Source: Thysanoteuthis rhombus
Taxonomy: Eukaryota > Mollusca > Cephalopoda > Oegopsida > Thysanoteuthidae
DNA: 64,000 nucleotides
Assembly (NCBI GenBank): GCA_963457665.1
Contig: OY735228.1
Span: forward strand, 1,996,673-2,060,672
Direction: 5' to 3'
Of this stretch, positions 42,771 through 56,290 are shown one piece after another (within the stretch, counting starts at the first letter, position 1; the number at the start of each line of letters is the position of its first letter). The notes under the pieces were generated by a model. It searched no databases. It was not told the DNA's origin and saw nothing but the letters and a program-made list of their open reading frames with translations. The position numbers and the translations under genes are program-made.

Positions 42771-44074
42771 CAATACACTCGTTTTCCCCGAGAAAAGTTA
42801 CTTTTTCCCCAAAACAGAAATTTTCTGGAAGAAACGAATTTCAGATTCTGTCAGAAGCGGAGGAAGAAGGAAAAAGTATATCAGTATCTTGGTCGTACAT
42901 TCGCTCACTAACGAATTTTTACCGAAAACAAAAATGAAAAACTTGGGTTCTTAGGGAAATATGAGGTTTGAATCCGATGCTGGCAAAAGTTATGAAAAAG
43001 AAAAGGTGTATAAAAAATTTGAGCGCGAAAAAATTCGTCTTAAAAAATTCCTAGTCACGTAAGAATACATAGATTTTAAATTTATGTGGTTTGAAGATGT
43101 TTTTATCTGGATTAATTAATTACTAATACAATCAACTGCTTTATTTTAATTGTCCTGAATATAGAACATCAATTTTATTTAATCAATACGTCCCTCTTCT
43201 GGCCTGATATCTGATTAAAACATGAAGGAATTAATACTCAATTGACAATTGATATTTGTCTATTAATTATTATTAATGAAGTGGATATTCATTTATTGTC
43301 AGTTATTTAAATGAATATCGACTTTCATTTCGCCACGTTCAACATATATCACTTCTCTCCAATTCGAAAGAAGAAAGAAAGACTTTATTTTTATTTCTTG
43401 TAGCTTTGAATTTGATTTATTGTTTAGAAAAGAAAAAAATCTTTCCCCACCCAGATTTTTTTCACACCTTTTGGGAGGAGAAAGGGTGCGTGGTAAAGGT
43501 GGTCCCGTGGAATTCTGCTAATGTGACGTAGACATGCGATCTATAAAACATTTAGGCAAAACCTCAACAAAAAAGTGTTAACTTTAAACCATGAAACATT
43601 AATCTAAGAAATTTACCTCGAAGTGAATTATTTTATGAATAATAAGACTAAAAGACATCTTGGTTTTAAGCTTATAATTACGCGAGTATTGTGCTTTCTA
43701 TTAGTAAAATTTTTGATATCTTAGAAAAAAATTGCTTTGCCTAAACAGGGCGTGGAGTGTCTGAAGCCCCTGTATCCGCGCCCGCCTGCTGTGTATGCAA
43801 CGAAAACAAAAACCAAACAAAAACAGTTTGATCAGTGCTCACTTCCCAAGACTGACTTTTCATTTACTGAACTGTGTTAACCCTTCTCTAAACATTTCAT
43901 AAAAAAATAATTTGGAGTTTCTCTTATCTAGAGGAAAAAAAGAAAAAGAATCCCCAGAAATAAGTTTGAGGAAGAAAAGCGTTAAACTAATGAGTGCTCA
44001 GTGAACTGAAGGTAGGACCGTTTCCACCGATAAAGACAAATGATAATGGATGAGTTACGTTTTCTGGTGACAAG

Positions 44075-44140
44075 CATGGGCGTCTGCTGCCACTTTTCCG
44101 GGTCGGGGGCAAAGCGTACATTTCCAAGGATATTCGGAAT
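44075..44140 (+). repeat. Dispersed repeat family R3, copy b
   Basis: GGGCGTCTGCTGCCACTTTTC followed by GGGGGCAAAGCGTACAT is the same core as at 33075-33155. Confidence 0.5.
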
Positions 44141-46654
44141 ATATATATATATGTCTTGATTGCAACCCTGTTACACGATAAGCTTCACACCCACCATTTG
44201 TCGGGTAAGCAAGTACGACTCGCTATATGATCCAGATGTTATGGCGCACTTGACCGCTGACAAACACACATGACCTGACCCTAAGATGACACGATGGATG
44301 GAGCGAGTACCAGCGAATGAGAAGTAAAAGTCTTTTCATGTGGGAACATCAATGTTGGGTTGCAAAAACGTAGATATTTATGAACTGTAAGGTTCCAACA
44401 CTCTCAAACTCAATCGGTGGTTATGTTCAAACACTGTCTGACTTGATCAGTGATACGCCCTTGTTGACAAGTACGTGAAAGTGTCCCCTTGTCTGCCTAT
44501 ATCTCAAGATGCTTCCTTCCTTTATTAATATATCTTCTATTCAATAAAAAAACAAACAAATTACTTTTTCTCATGTACGCAAACTTATTTCCTTTTCATT
44601 CTTCAAATTTCTCTTTCGTTCAATTTTCCTATTTCTTGGCAGTTCAAACAGTTCAGCTGCTCAAGGTCCCAGGATCCTTGCCCCGCCCCCCAATCTGACT
44701 TAGAAATTATTTCATTTTTTTTCTTTGGCCGGTAAAAAAAAACAAAAAACGTATTCTAGGATTAATCCATGTATGACTTCACGTTAAATTAAACTAAAAA
44801 AAAAATGAATATTTCATTATTGTTTTGATTTATTTGGAAATGGTAGACACTAATCACAAAAAATCGAAGGGTCACCCTAGGAATATCATGCATCACTGTT
44901 GAATTCGTCCGTGGTTACTTCACCTGTAGGAGACACACCCTCTGAATGTGAAGCAGGTTTTCGTTTTGTTGTTTCCGTTTAAATGGACCTGTAAGTGATA
45001 ACCAAGTCCGCCATCGATTTGTTGTCAGGCGTGGAGACTTCGTTGTTGCATCGTGCATTTACGTCTAGCCATAGTCTTGAATCTCCTATTGAGCTATTTC
45101 GATTCTAGTGATTTCCCTAGTGGGTGTCCCCTTGGGGGGGGGGGGCTGGAAGAGTCTAGTGGTGAATGGGAAAGGTGGGAAATTGTTTCATCTCATCAGA
45201 CCAACAAATATTATATTCGCGGGTTGGGGTGTAAGATGAACGCTCAAATTTAAAAAAAAAAAGGTATGTCAAAATTCCATATCAGATGTTATCATATCTG
45301 TCCGTCTTTACAGGGGTGGGGTGCTGATAAAATATATGCTCCAAAAGACGTGGTGTAACCTGAATACGTTTGAAAAACACTGGGTTAGACCATGCTATAA
45401 CTTGTGTTGGCTGAAGTTCACGAACAGTAGGTTGAGAAAATGAAAATATCCTTTTCTTATTCGTAAGTTGGAAATGATAAGCTTGATACAACACCAAAAA
45501 AAAAAAAAAAAGAAACAAAAAAAGGTAAGGGTAAACAGATGACTCGATACCTGGCTATAATTTTTATTTCCTCCCGTTGTCCTATGATCGCATGTTTAGT
45601 TTACACACCTATACCCAGAAAATAACACTATGTCTTTTGGGGATGTGGATAGGTGTTGGTCGGGTATTTATTTTGCCACTTCACAATGGCAAAAATGTGA
45701 CACATTTCTGACTAATATACATACGCACCCACCCTCTCTCTCTCACACACACACTGAGACTGATTACTGCTGAAGCGAGAGGTTTGTCGAGAAAAGGTAC
45801 ACATAATGTACCTGAGGGGAATCTTGCTTATTTGGGGTTTGTGATTATAATTACTGCTCATTTAAAGATACTTTAGATTGGGGACTTCGACGTGTTTTAT
45901 CGACCTTCTATGCTGGATGTAGCAAGTGAAATTTCAACGGTCAGGGAGATGAATAACTTTACCCACAGCGGGCCCTCAGCAAATAGACCCCCACCTCCCG
46001 GCAATTAGTCTCACCCGTGCAAATCTGGTGATAAGCCCCAGGCCAGATGGGAAATGTTGACTCTATTTTGAACTATTCATCAAGTATTTTGGTGATCATT
46101 GGTAGATAGTAAATACTTATTCATTTATGGATGTAGTGCTCATGACGTGTTATGCAACAGAACAGAATGAAATAAGTAGAACGATTTAAAAAAAAGGCCA
46201 ATGGCAAGCTATTTTCTTCAAAATGTGTAGAAGAGACTTGAGAACAGTTACTGTAATAAGAATCAGTAAATACGGTTTTATTCGCTCTTTATCAAGAGGA
46301 CTGGGCACAGGCTTCTGTAAGAGTGATTTCCCACTTCTTTACAATGATTAAGTAATCGTATCAAAAGTCATATCTGAAGAATAAATGATGAATTATTCTT
46401 TTTTTATTTAAACCAAGACACAAATATTTGTTTTGTTGGTGTATAACTTCTGATTCCTTTGGGCTATTGGAAAAAAAAAAGTCTTCAGATTCTCCATCTG
46501 TGCTGTTGACTTTCAGAAAATGCAATAAAAACGGTCTTACAACCCCTCGAAAATATTGACTTGATCACCCTAATGAATAGCGCCATCGGAACTAAAGAGT
46601 AAGCCCTAGCTGAATATAAATGCTTTTTGTGCCCCTTCCCCATTTTATTTTATT

Positions 46655-46750
46655 TCATTTTTTTTTTTTTTTTTTTTTGCACCCTCTGAAAAGTGGCAGC
46701 AGTTGCCCTTGGGAGTGGGTCCCCTCAAAATTGTAGGCCCGTGCCACTGG
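46655..46750 (-). repeat. Dispersed repeat family R3, copy c (inverted)
   Basis: After a poly-T run, TTTGCACCCTCTGAAAAGTGG and CAGCAGTTGCCC give the complement of the R3 core. Confidence 0.5.
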
Positions 46751-47403
46751 TCCTGCCTCTGTTCTAACATAACCTTACATATACAATAAGAAATAGGTAA
46801 CGATGAATGTTAATTTTCCCTGGACATTCGTGAAACCCTTTTGACTGTCCTTTTTTCCAGTTCAGTTCTATACATGGGGGAAATGGAGAAGGGACAAAGA
46901 GAATGAGGATATTTTTCTGAACAATACTTCCTCAGAATTCTTGTCTGAATTTTGTTAATCAGTGTATTAATCCTTGTGTAGGGATGTACATATAGATGAA
47001 GAGAATAGTCCAACCATATACACAAAGCAGGAAAGAATGTCAGGCTTTTAAAATGTTTTGGGTTTGCTGAGTTGAATGTAAGGTATTAGAAAGAAAAGTG
47101 ATTATTTTGGATCATTATTTATAAGATTTCTTCATCTAGATATTTAGAGAATTTAAAAAAAAAAAGAAAAAGTGTGCTACTCTCACCCCTGCCCCTCCAC
47201 GTGTATGTATATATATATCTATATTGTTTTATTTTCCACTAGCAATAGGTATGTATCTGTAATAATAAAATAGTTTTCCTTTTATATGGAACTTATGCTC
47301 AGTTCTACTGCCAAATCACCCCACTCTCCACTTACCTATTAATGTTGCATGATTTCTATGCTATGATTATTTTGACAGATCTGCTGCTTATCAATTCACT
47401 TTG

Positions 47404-47640
47404 AGGTATGGGTGGCTTAGTGGATAAAAGCATTTTGCACTACGGCCCTTGGAAAAGGCACAGATCTATCTTTCACCCTCCAACATGCGATGGACCCCAC
47501 ATGGGTGGGTGAGGCTCACTACCCCCCCTCCTTTCGTAGCAAAGGGAGGTCTATGTCCCTTCAACAGGCCTGGTTAGCCGAAAGGGGATCGTTGTAGCTC
47601 ACTTTTGTAAAATGAAGGAGCGTGAAAGAGGGTGGAGAAA
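47404..47640 (+). repeat. tRNA-derived SINE, family D related
   Basis: A tRNA-like head ATGGGTGGCTTAGTGGATAAAAG, then GGCACAGATCTATCTTTCACC, parallels the GCACAAATCCATCTCTCCC module of copy 2 at 35392. The 3' part differs. Confidence 0.45.
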
Positions 47641-48004
47641 ATTAAATGTGCTTATACCTTCCCAAGAGTATTGGTAGAAGATTAAGGAAATATTTTCTTA
47701 ATTAAAAAGAATAACTAAACATTAGCTGAGTTTGGCATAAAGCCAAGGAAAAAATAGTAATCTCCTAGCATCAGTCAATATCAATGGTCAACTTCTGCCA
47801 GAGACTGTCTGCAATTTTTTTTACCTTATAAGTTATTTAGTTTTGGAATTGTCCCAGAGGGGAAAAATACTTGGGTGGGGTGGGGTTCTGATAAGGGAAT
47901 TCTATTTGTTCCCATAATCTTTTAAGGGTGGTGTTTCTGCATTTTTTTTTTTCTATTTTATTTTCATTTTTCTAAGCTGAAGAAATGAGTTGCTAGTTGG
48001 CTGC

Positions 48005-48142
48005 ATGGATTACAGCATGAAGAATCGTCTTGGTGAACTGAGGTCGGACTTTGCCCAGTTTGTGACACTTTGCACTTCTGTTTTTCGGGAAAGACTGAAT
48101 GGATCTTTCACCCCTGCTATTAGTAAAATAGCAGTGGGTGAT
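48005..48142 (+). CDS. Putative start exon, unknown protein
   Basis: ATG at 48005 opens a 46-codon frame beginning MDYSMKNRLGELRSDFAQFV and ending SKIAVGD at a strong donor GAT|GTGAGT (48143-48148). Upstream is a long pyrimidine tract and TTTTCTAAG (about 47941-47975), followed by about 29 bases with stops in all frames, as expected for a 5' UTR junction. The segment is more GC-rich than its flanks and has mixed codon use. It does not resemble any GOLM exon. I do not recognise the protein; it could be the start of a further plus-strand gene or a chance frame. Confidence 0.35.
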
Positions 48143-49784
48143 GTGAGTGACACCACTTCAGGTTATCACGAATGAGCCAAGATATGTTGAGCCCAAGCAG
48201 GGATGGCTATAGCTGTAATCTGTGTAAGGGCAAAATTTACTTTTTCACTGTAAGCTGAAAAAGATGGTACAGTGTTGCCCAGAAAGTAACACTTCTTTTA
48301 GTCTTGTATCTTCTTCTTGCATTTAAATGTCTAAAATATGGCCAATAATTTTCCTTCAAACATATCACTTGAAGTTCATTAGGTTTAAGGAAGAACCCTT
48401 GCCAATTCTTTTAGAACTAAATAATTTTTATGAAATAATGCTTATGTGGCAGTAGTTATCTAATATGCTTAATCTGGCCGATAGGCATCAGGTTGCTTAT
48501 TGCAGAGACCCTTTAATCTTTTTTTGATCTGTATTCTTGTATACCAACAGATGAACTATTTTGTTAATTGATGTTACTTAACTGATACACTCAATTCTGT
48601 TTCTGTAACGGTTTATGTAATGAATTTAATGAATCATGAGGATAGTTGCCGCTGATTCAAATTGTTTCATATTCGACAAATCAAATCATTTCCTTGTTGC
48701 CTGGCACCAGTCTGCAGCTTGGTGGCTTGGGACCAGAGACCTATTGCACCTGCCATTCCTTCGTGTTCACCCATCTGAGTACTTGCCTGATTAGATAAGA
48801 ATTTTATTTCTTTTCTTTCCACTTATGGAAAATGATTAATAATCTACGTATATAAAATGCTAAGTTTATTTTTATATGTGTGACCGGAACTTTTTTCAAT
48901 GAGTGCACAGATACTACATTCTGATCCTAGGCAGAAGTACAGGTAAATATTTAAATAATTTTTATGGGTGGTATGCAAGTTTGAACTATGACACAAATGA
49001 TATTAGTTCAATATACTTTCACATAAGTTAATTATGTCTTTGTAAAAAGAGGGGAAAAAAAATCCTGGATTCTACAACTAAAATTTTTAACTAGATTCAA
49101 AATTGAACTTTTTGGTGTTTCTATGGTGTGTTGTCACTTGAGCCTCTTTCGTCTGTTCTTAGTAGCTTAATATCTGATTCATCCCTGATGTTTTATGACT
49201 TGGACCACTGTAGTTGTATAAAGAATGAAAATTTATTTCAGAAAAAAAACAATATAATTTAATTTGTTCCAAGTTAAGAACCCCAAGACTCACCAAAGTA
49301 GATACTGATTCATTAATATGTTTCTAACCTGACAACAAGTGGAGGTTTAGTTTGGGATTAAGGACCAGTCTACTAAAGTAGTGCCAATAAGTTTAATATC
49401 AAAGTCCCCGCGTCTGGGTTGTATCAAACATTGAGCTCAAAAGAATGCACACATCACTTTTTTTCTTAGCCAAAAGGCTAAGTTTATTTATTTGCATCCC
49501 CACAGCTACAAATATAACACAGTCATATTTAAGGATTTAAGTGGGGTCCCAAATGTTCGAAAACATGCAGGCACAGGGTGCTATGAACCTGAGTTCTTGT
49601 GCATGATTTTGTGAGGATGTCGGGACAAGCTGGACTTTCTTCACAGGACGAGTCCTGTTGTGCAAGAGTCCTCAAGTCTTTGTGGATAATTTTGCTAAGT
49701 CATTAGGGGAGGCTTGACTTGGTTCAAAGGACGGATCCTATTGATGCTCTCAGGACAAGTCTGAGCATGCTGGTCAGTGGTTCT

Positions 49785-50025
49785 AGGACAGGGGACTATC
49801 CTGGACAGTGATCAACTTCTAAACCCAAGGGCATCATAGAACAGATACCACACTTTGTTCTTACCCAAATGAGAATCCATATTCTTAATGGGACCACAAT
49901 TATGATTGTACCCTTTTCTCCTTTATTAAATTTGTGGTAACATGTATTTCTGACCTTGCATTTGGAATAAAATTTTGGATTTTTTCCAGCTGCTGGACAG
50001 TTGCCCCACCACTGAGCCATTTTTT
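49785..50025 (-). repeat. tRNA-derived SINE (minus strand)
   Basis: The minus strand begins AAAAAATGGCTCAGTGGTGG followed by GGCAACTGTCCAGCAGC, an A-box-like tRNA head, then a body rich in short A and T runs. The 74-residue open frame over it is not taken as a gene. Confidence 0.4.
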
Positions 50026-51499
50026 ATGAAAGTATGACTTGTTGAGTTGCAATTATCTTTTTCACGGCCAAAGGATTTAACCTGAAATCCTTTAACATTG
50101 TTTATTGAGAAAATATAATAAAAAGCAAATATCTTGTCTCAATTTAGTTGAGATCTCAATTAAATCAGAATAACAAAAAAACAAACCTTTCACAACAATG
50201 TTTGGATTTCTCAAGTGAACATTTCGTCCTTTTCTTTTTTAAATGCTGTCAACACACAAGCCTATGATTGGCTACAATAGCCGCCATTTTGGAAAGAAGC
50301 ATCTTTTCATTTTCCCCCCACATTGTGGACACTAAAAACTATTTAAGCGAAGAAAAACAATGTTACAGACATGCCAATACCTGAGTGAATTATAATAATG
50401 ATGGCTGGCTTTTCCACCATTGTTAGCAGAGACATGAAGTCACTTCTTTCTTTTTGTTATTATCCTTTCAGATAGGAGTGATAATAATGTTAGTGGGGGA
50501 TTAATGATAATATTGTAAACTGGAGATAATCCTAATTAATTTTTGGCTAGCATTTCCTTCAATTTGAGAAATAAATCAAGATAATATTACTAATACAAGT
50601 GGAGATAATCCCATCTGGCTTTTATTGCAAATACAGGAGTCCCCCAATATAGCACGGTCAGTTTAAGTGCATCAACTACATTTTTACCTTGGACGGTATT
50701 ACTAACTTGTCCAGAAAACCGCAATTAAAAATAGAATTTCATCCGAAGACTTACTATATTTGACTAAAATAAGGAATTTCTTTGTTTCACAATTGACGTA
50801 TATAATTACATGGTGTTTTATACACGATTTTGATTTTGTGATACTAACACCTCCATTCATTGAACTTTCAATCGACTTCTGATTATCTGTTCACTTAAAA
50901 CACAGTTGTTTATCTTGGACCCCAACACTTGCGTTATAAGGAGGGGCTGCTGTATTAATGAGAATTACTGGGGTTTCCTTTTTTATTTCTTTCCTTTCTT
51001 TTTATCAGTTCATTTTCTAATTTTTGTTGATCTTGGCTGCCTTGAGCTTTGGTTAATGATCCAAGTTTATGTCAATCAGAATTTTAAATCTGACTTGGCT
51101 TTTCATCTTGAATGCAAGCTTAGAAATAAGGGGCAATGAATTTTATTTTCATTTCCACTGCCCAATGTTATAAATTTGATAAAGAAAACTAAACCTTTCC
51201 CAACCTATTTAGAGGATAAGCGAACAGAATCAATTAACATGCGAAAACATACAAACATAGATAATGCTACGGTTGCCGCAAATGTTTATTTCTTTCGTGA
51301 AATTTGTCTCTAAATATATTAAACTGATAACCAAAACTGTCAAAAAGGTTTCTTCATTTTTTAATTCGGTCTGGTTTGCTGTATATGTATCACATTCACA
51401 GGCCACATAAATGGAGCTAGGGGGCTGAAAATTGATAAATTTACTTCTTAGTATGTCTTAAAAAATGTTTTACTTTTTTCTTTTTTTTAAAAAATTCAC

Positions 51500-51790
51500 C
51501 CCCCCCCCCTGGATTTTTAGTGGGGGGATTCAATAGGCAGTGCAAGTTCATGCTAAATTGATCCCTTAGTATATGTCCAGCAGCATTGACATGTTTTTTT
51601 TTTTTTGTTGTTAGCAAAGATTTTTTTTTAGTGAACACTGCCTAACAAAATGCAAGAGAAGTTAATTTTTTTATTGATCTTCCGTTTTTTCAAAATTTTT
51701 TATTAATCACTCTCTCAACATGGCATGCAGCCAAAAGATGTTGGTTACGTGACAGTCTCTATTGAGTGACTAACCAGACCTACTTTACTT
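51500..51790 (-). repeat. Dispersed repeat family R1, copy e
   Basis: Plus-strand order: GTGGGGGGATTCAATAGGCAG, TTCATGCTAAATTGATCCC, CTAACAAAATGCAAGAGAAG, ACATGGCATGCAGCC, GTGACAGTCTCTATTGAGTG and ACTAACCAGACCT. This is the most complete R1 copy in the window. Confidence 0.7.
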
Positions 51791-51889
51791 GGGATCTTTG
51801 AGGTTGGCTGGTGCAAATTCAGGTCATGGTTCACTCACCTTCAACTAATTTCACCTGAAAAATTCAACATTAATAGTAACCATGGCAGA

Positions 51890-51892
51890 TCC

Positions 51893-51936
<44 letters not shown>
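51890..51936. repeat. (TA)n microsatellite
   Basis: TA dinucleotide run about 100 bases after the R1 copy e. Confidence 0.9.
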
Positions 51937-51938
<2 letters not shown>

Positions 51939-53984
51939 GATTACTCGCGTTCATTGATTCAGATCTTTTTTTTTTTTTCCATTGGTTTGTCTTTCTTTTC
52001 AGTTCACTCACTTGAAGGGTGGTTTATAGAGTGTTACCTGTCATATGACAGTGTTTTAATGTTGGGAATATACTATTGTCCTTGTGGGTAACATCAGGTT
52101 TTGTCATTTTTGGTCATCCATACTCCAGCTGATCTAAGAGATGCTCATTAATTCAAGTGAGCTTCCATTACATATTGGCAAGGAAAGCTGACTCTATACA
52201 CATTTGACTTCTCAACTGAGTTGACGGGTAACAGATACTGGTCATAAACAAATGTTTTATTCACTATAGTTTAAATAAAACTAAGTTATGTTTTCTAAAT
52301 CCAGTTAACTAATCATGAGATAAACTAATTTTAATCAAATCCTATATTTCTGCTACAACTACTTTATTTTTGTGTGGTTTTGAATTACAGAGTTTGGATT
52401 TTTCCTATGACAGACATTAATCATGGCATAATTGAAGTTGTTGGCAACAAAAATCGACATTGAAACAGTCTCAAACAGACTTTGAGTTGCCAAAAGTAAT
52501 TATTAATTTTTTCCAACTAATTTCATGCTATTTTCCTGTTATAAAATCAAAATTAAAACTTCAAAGAAGATATTAAAATCATTGCAATGTGCATTATAAT
52601 TTTTTTTAATAAAGTAAGTCTATAATCATTGCTGGTAATTGTAGTGCTTTTGATAACTGTCTTGATGAGACTTATGAATTATATCATTTTATGCAGATAT
52701 GTTTTAAGGTTGTAAATGCAAAATATGAAAGGTGTATCTGGTGTACTCTATTAGATATGAACAAAAATGTAGCATGACATGGTTGAGGGAACTGGACAGT
52801 GTTTGTCACTAACAATACTTATGTGTAGGTCCTTGCATTGACCCAGACCTTTCGTCACTTTCTATCCTTGTGGGGAGGTGAATTGATTTTTATCCAAGAT
52901 TTTGTTTCTTTTGAAAACATAGTTTTATCAATCTTTTTTATATTTTATGCCCCCCCCCTTTTAAAATGTAGTTGCAAACTACCTTTTGTCAAAAAAAAAA
53001 AATTTTATATATAGTTCATTTTGTGACTATTCACATATTTCCATATACCAGCTATGCTAGAAGTCGTGTATAATGTAACGAAAATTCAACTTTTTCTTTT
53101 CCCTCCCAAAGTGAGAGAAATTTTTGCGTAAGTTCCTTTTTTAAAATTTAAAAAAGATTTTATTTCCTCATTAACTTTTATCAACTAAGGTTGGTTTTGT
53201 AGTGAGTTTTATTTTGAATTTTTTTTTTTCTTATCTGCAACAAAGGTTGACCTTTCTATACGTGCCAGGTTTTTTGAATCAGTTCATAAGTGAGGAAGGA
53301 TAAAGTGGTTAAAGAGGTATATTCTTTTTTTTCATTTTATGTCACACAGTCATTTAAAAGTTTGTTTTTTTATTTTGCTTTTTTTTTTTTTTTTTCAATC
53401 AATTCTCAACAATGGATTATATTGCATTTTCAGCAATATTTTTGTCTTTGATTACTTTTTGTTGTTTCAGATGTTTCAACAGGAACTAACTCAAAAAATC
53501 ATTTAGAAACCAATATTTTTATTACAGAAATAAATGTTGCCAAATTCTGTTCAAAATTGTATGTAGAACTTTGCAAATTTTGAACAGTCTGTTCTTTTCT
53601 TTTCTTTTTTTTTTTTTTCTGAAGAGAAATATGTGCAAACACAATTTGATTGGAATGAGGCCACAACGACCCAATCAATTGTTTGCCAAGCAATTAATAA
53701 TCATTGTGTAAATATTCATAGTTTAAAAAAATGAACAACTGAACGAATGAAGTAACTGAAAATAGATGCAAAACTGGGATATCTACAAATCTTTTTTTTT
53801 TTCCTTTTTTTCTCTTTTCTATGTAACCCATCCATTTATAGAGCATATAATGGTGAAATTTTTTGCTTGTTAGAAACCCTCAACTACAATTGTCACCAAA
53901 ACTCAACATAGCAGACTGCCCCCAAGGAAGCTAGACTCTTTGTGTCTAGAAATAACCTTTTTTTTTTCTTTTTTTTTCTTTTTT

Positions 53985-54080
53985 TTTTTCTGTTCAGAAA
54001 TGCAAGAAAAGTAACTTGTTAAAAGTACTGCCAAAAGATACATAATGGTTTCTATTGACTTACCAGACCTTTATATAATT
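53985..54080 (-). repeat. Dispersed repeat family R1, partial copy f
   Basis: ATGCAAGAAAAGTAACTTGTT and TGGTTTCTATTGACTTACCAG ACC match the right part of copy e. The middle GGCATGC module is deleted. Confidence 0.5.
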
Positions 54081-55068
54081 TGTTCAATCCTGTAGACACC
54101 TTGTGGAGCATAGGGCTACAACCACTCAGCCTTGGTTTCAGTAGGTTGGTTTTTGCAAGCCTATGACTCCAACTCTTCCTCTTATCCCCCCCAAATAAAA
54201 ACTGAAACTCATTTGTGTGTCTCTGGTCATTTTTGACTGAAAATGCTCAAATCTTATGCTGGTATTTTGAAAATAATTTTAGATAAAATATCTATTTTTC
54301 GATTCTGGTACTCATGTGGACTATCATTACTTATTTATGCAAGGTACAAATATTTTTATGATTTCTTTTTAATGATTTTTTTGGGTGTTCTCACTTCTAC
54401 TGAGATGTCACCTCAGACCACCTTATATTTGCTTTGAGCGTAAACCTTGCTTTGGTGTGAGAGGCACATTGTTAGAGAGCCTTGGTCTGGGAAGCCAAGA
54501 TCATAACCATCGTAATCAGAAGTGATTAACTCATTAGTGAACTGAGTTACGGTTAACATAACCAGAAATGATTTGTCCCTATCTGTGAAAAGAGATGACA
54601 AGATCACAAGTACAAGAATTGGCCAGTCAGGATTACGCTGATATAAAATGATTGACAAGCATTGTGCGTTTGTGTGTAGGGATGCATTTTGTGACCTGCA
54701 CGCAAAGGAAATAAATGTGTGTACAAAAGGTTAGTCATTACTGCTTTATTTTAGGTAACTGAGTTGAATGAATTTTCATTTAACTATTAACAACTAGTTC
54801 GATGATGATAATAATCTGAATTGATGGGTGATATTATTAATTTATTTTGACATTGCATCACACGATAATAAGAAATATTCATTGATGTTTTATTTAATGG
54901 AACAACAAACTGAACAAAGTAGTTCAAATTTTATATATATGTATGTATGTATATAAAAAATCCTGACCTATGTAATGAAACATGCCAGTACAGTTTTATT
55001 AACCATGAGAGATAAGCTGTGGTCAAATTATCTTGAAACAATTTCAAGCTTATATTTGCACAAGCATT

Positions 55069-55515
55069 TTTACTTACTTACTCTTTTACTTATGCTCCTC
55101 ACGGGGCAAAAGGGCTTGAGCCATAGACAACATTCTCCCAGTGCATTCAGTCCTGGGCAATCTTTTCCAGCTCCCTCTTAGAGTGCCCACCTGTCTCCAT
55201 CTCTACCTCGATGCCATGTGTTTCCCGGCCCTCCCCTCTTTCTCTGTGGGTTCCACTTCAGGGCCTGTCTAATGATGTTGCTGACAAGCTTCTTGAAGGT
55301 ATCTGTTCCAACCCCACTTTCTTCTCAGGGTCTGTGTGGTTATTGGTTCCTGGTTTGGTCTCCTCCACAATTCTTTATTAAAAATTTTCTGTGACCAGGG
55401 AATTGGGAGGATTCTCTGCAGACAGCTGTTGGTAAATGTCTTGAGTTTATGGAGTGTTGTGGCTTCCGTTATTCTCCTTGTTTCTGAGCCATGGAGGGGC
55501 TCTGTGTTCACATAG
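55069..55515 (-). mobile_element. Non-LTR retrotransposon, ORF2 C-terminus and 3' tail
   Basis: The minus frame at 55269-55511 reads LHGSETRRITEATTLHKLKT, FTNSCLQRILPIPW, LWRRPNQEPITTQTLRRKWG and W, matching the LYGSETW...LRRIL...LWxRTNQ...RRxWxWIGHTLR end region of LINE ORF2 proteins. After a frameshift, WNPQRKRGEGRETHG, REL EKIAQD and VVYGSSPFAPRGA follow. The 3' end is a short (GTAA)n run on the minus strand (about 55069-55090). The copy is 5'-truncated and dead. Confidence 0.85.
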
Positions 55516-55945
55516 GTGGTGAATATCCTCAGTTAGGTGGCACAAATATTCAGTGCGCAAGCACATTTTTTTTTCACAACATGAAATTTTTTATGCATAC
55601 TGACTACAAAAAATTAGAAGGCACATAAGAACAATCAATACAACTGATTCACGATCTCTGACTTATAGAGTAAGTGTGGCAGCTGTTGATTCTGATGGAG
55701 ATCTACCCAGCCATTGTACATAGAGCATTGATTTTTCTCCTGCGCAATGAACAGGGTTCATGTTTCGTTTCAAAAGCTGACAGATTTGTAATGTCATTTT
55801 GTCTTTTCAATAATTTTTGTTCAAAAAGGTTGCCTTCTCTCTGAGATTGGCTCTCAATGGTATCATGGTATTTGTAGAGAATTAGGCTCCTGCTCTTTTT
55901 TTTTTTTTTCCCATTCTCTTAGCCAATGATGTTGGATAGGTGTGT

Positions 55946-55948
<3 letters not shown>

Positions 55949-56001
<53 letters not shown>
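55949..56001. repeat. (TA)n microsatellite
   Basis: Pure TA dinucleotide run. Confidence 0.95.
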
Positions 56002-56002
<1 letters not shown>

Positions 56003-56046
56003 GATTGTATCTTTTATGTCTGTCTTCACAATATCTCCAAAGTATA

Positions 56047-56290
56047 ATGAAATTTTGTGGAAGGGTAAGCAATGTAGGAAATGAGAATTGGTTAAATTTG
56101 GGGGCGGATCCAGGAATATTTTCATGATTAATTTTCCTTTATTATTTTTTTAAATTTATTATTTTTCTTTTTTTTTTTTTTTTTTTTTCCCCACACATTT
56201 ATATGTATACACTCATGATTGTCCACTCAATCTCCAATAGTTCTCAATGAATTTCAATGAAATTTTGTGGAAGGGTGGGTGCCAAAGATT
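56047..56290 (+). repeat. Dispersed repeat family R2, copy 1
   Basis: It starts TGAAATTTTGTGGAAGGGTAAG and contains GGGCGGATCCAGGAATAT, a long T run, CTCATGATTGTCCACTC and GTTCTCAATGAATTTCAATG. It then repeats TGAAATTTTGTGGAAGGGTGG, so it looks like a tandem of one unit and the start of the next. Copy 2 is at 58261-58450. Confidence 0.7.

Noticed and set aside
42677..42937. 86-codon plus-strand frame as the next GOLM exon
   Set aside because: It overlaps R1-type repeat cores and lacks coiled-coil heptads and a good acceptor.
55269..55511. Host gene exon on the minus strand
   Set aside because: The residues match LINE ORF2 C-terminal motifs, with a frameshift and a repeat tail.
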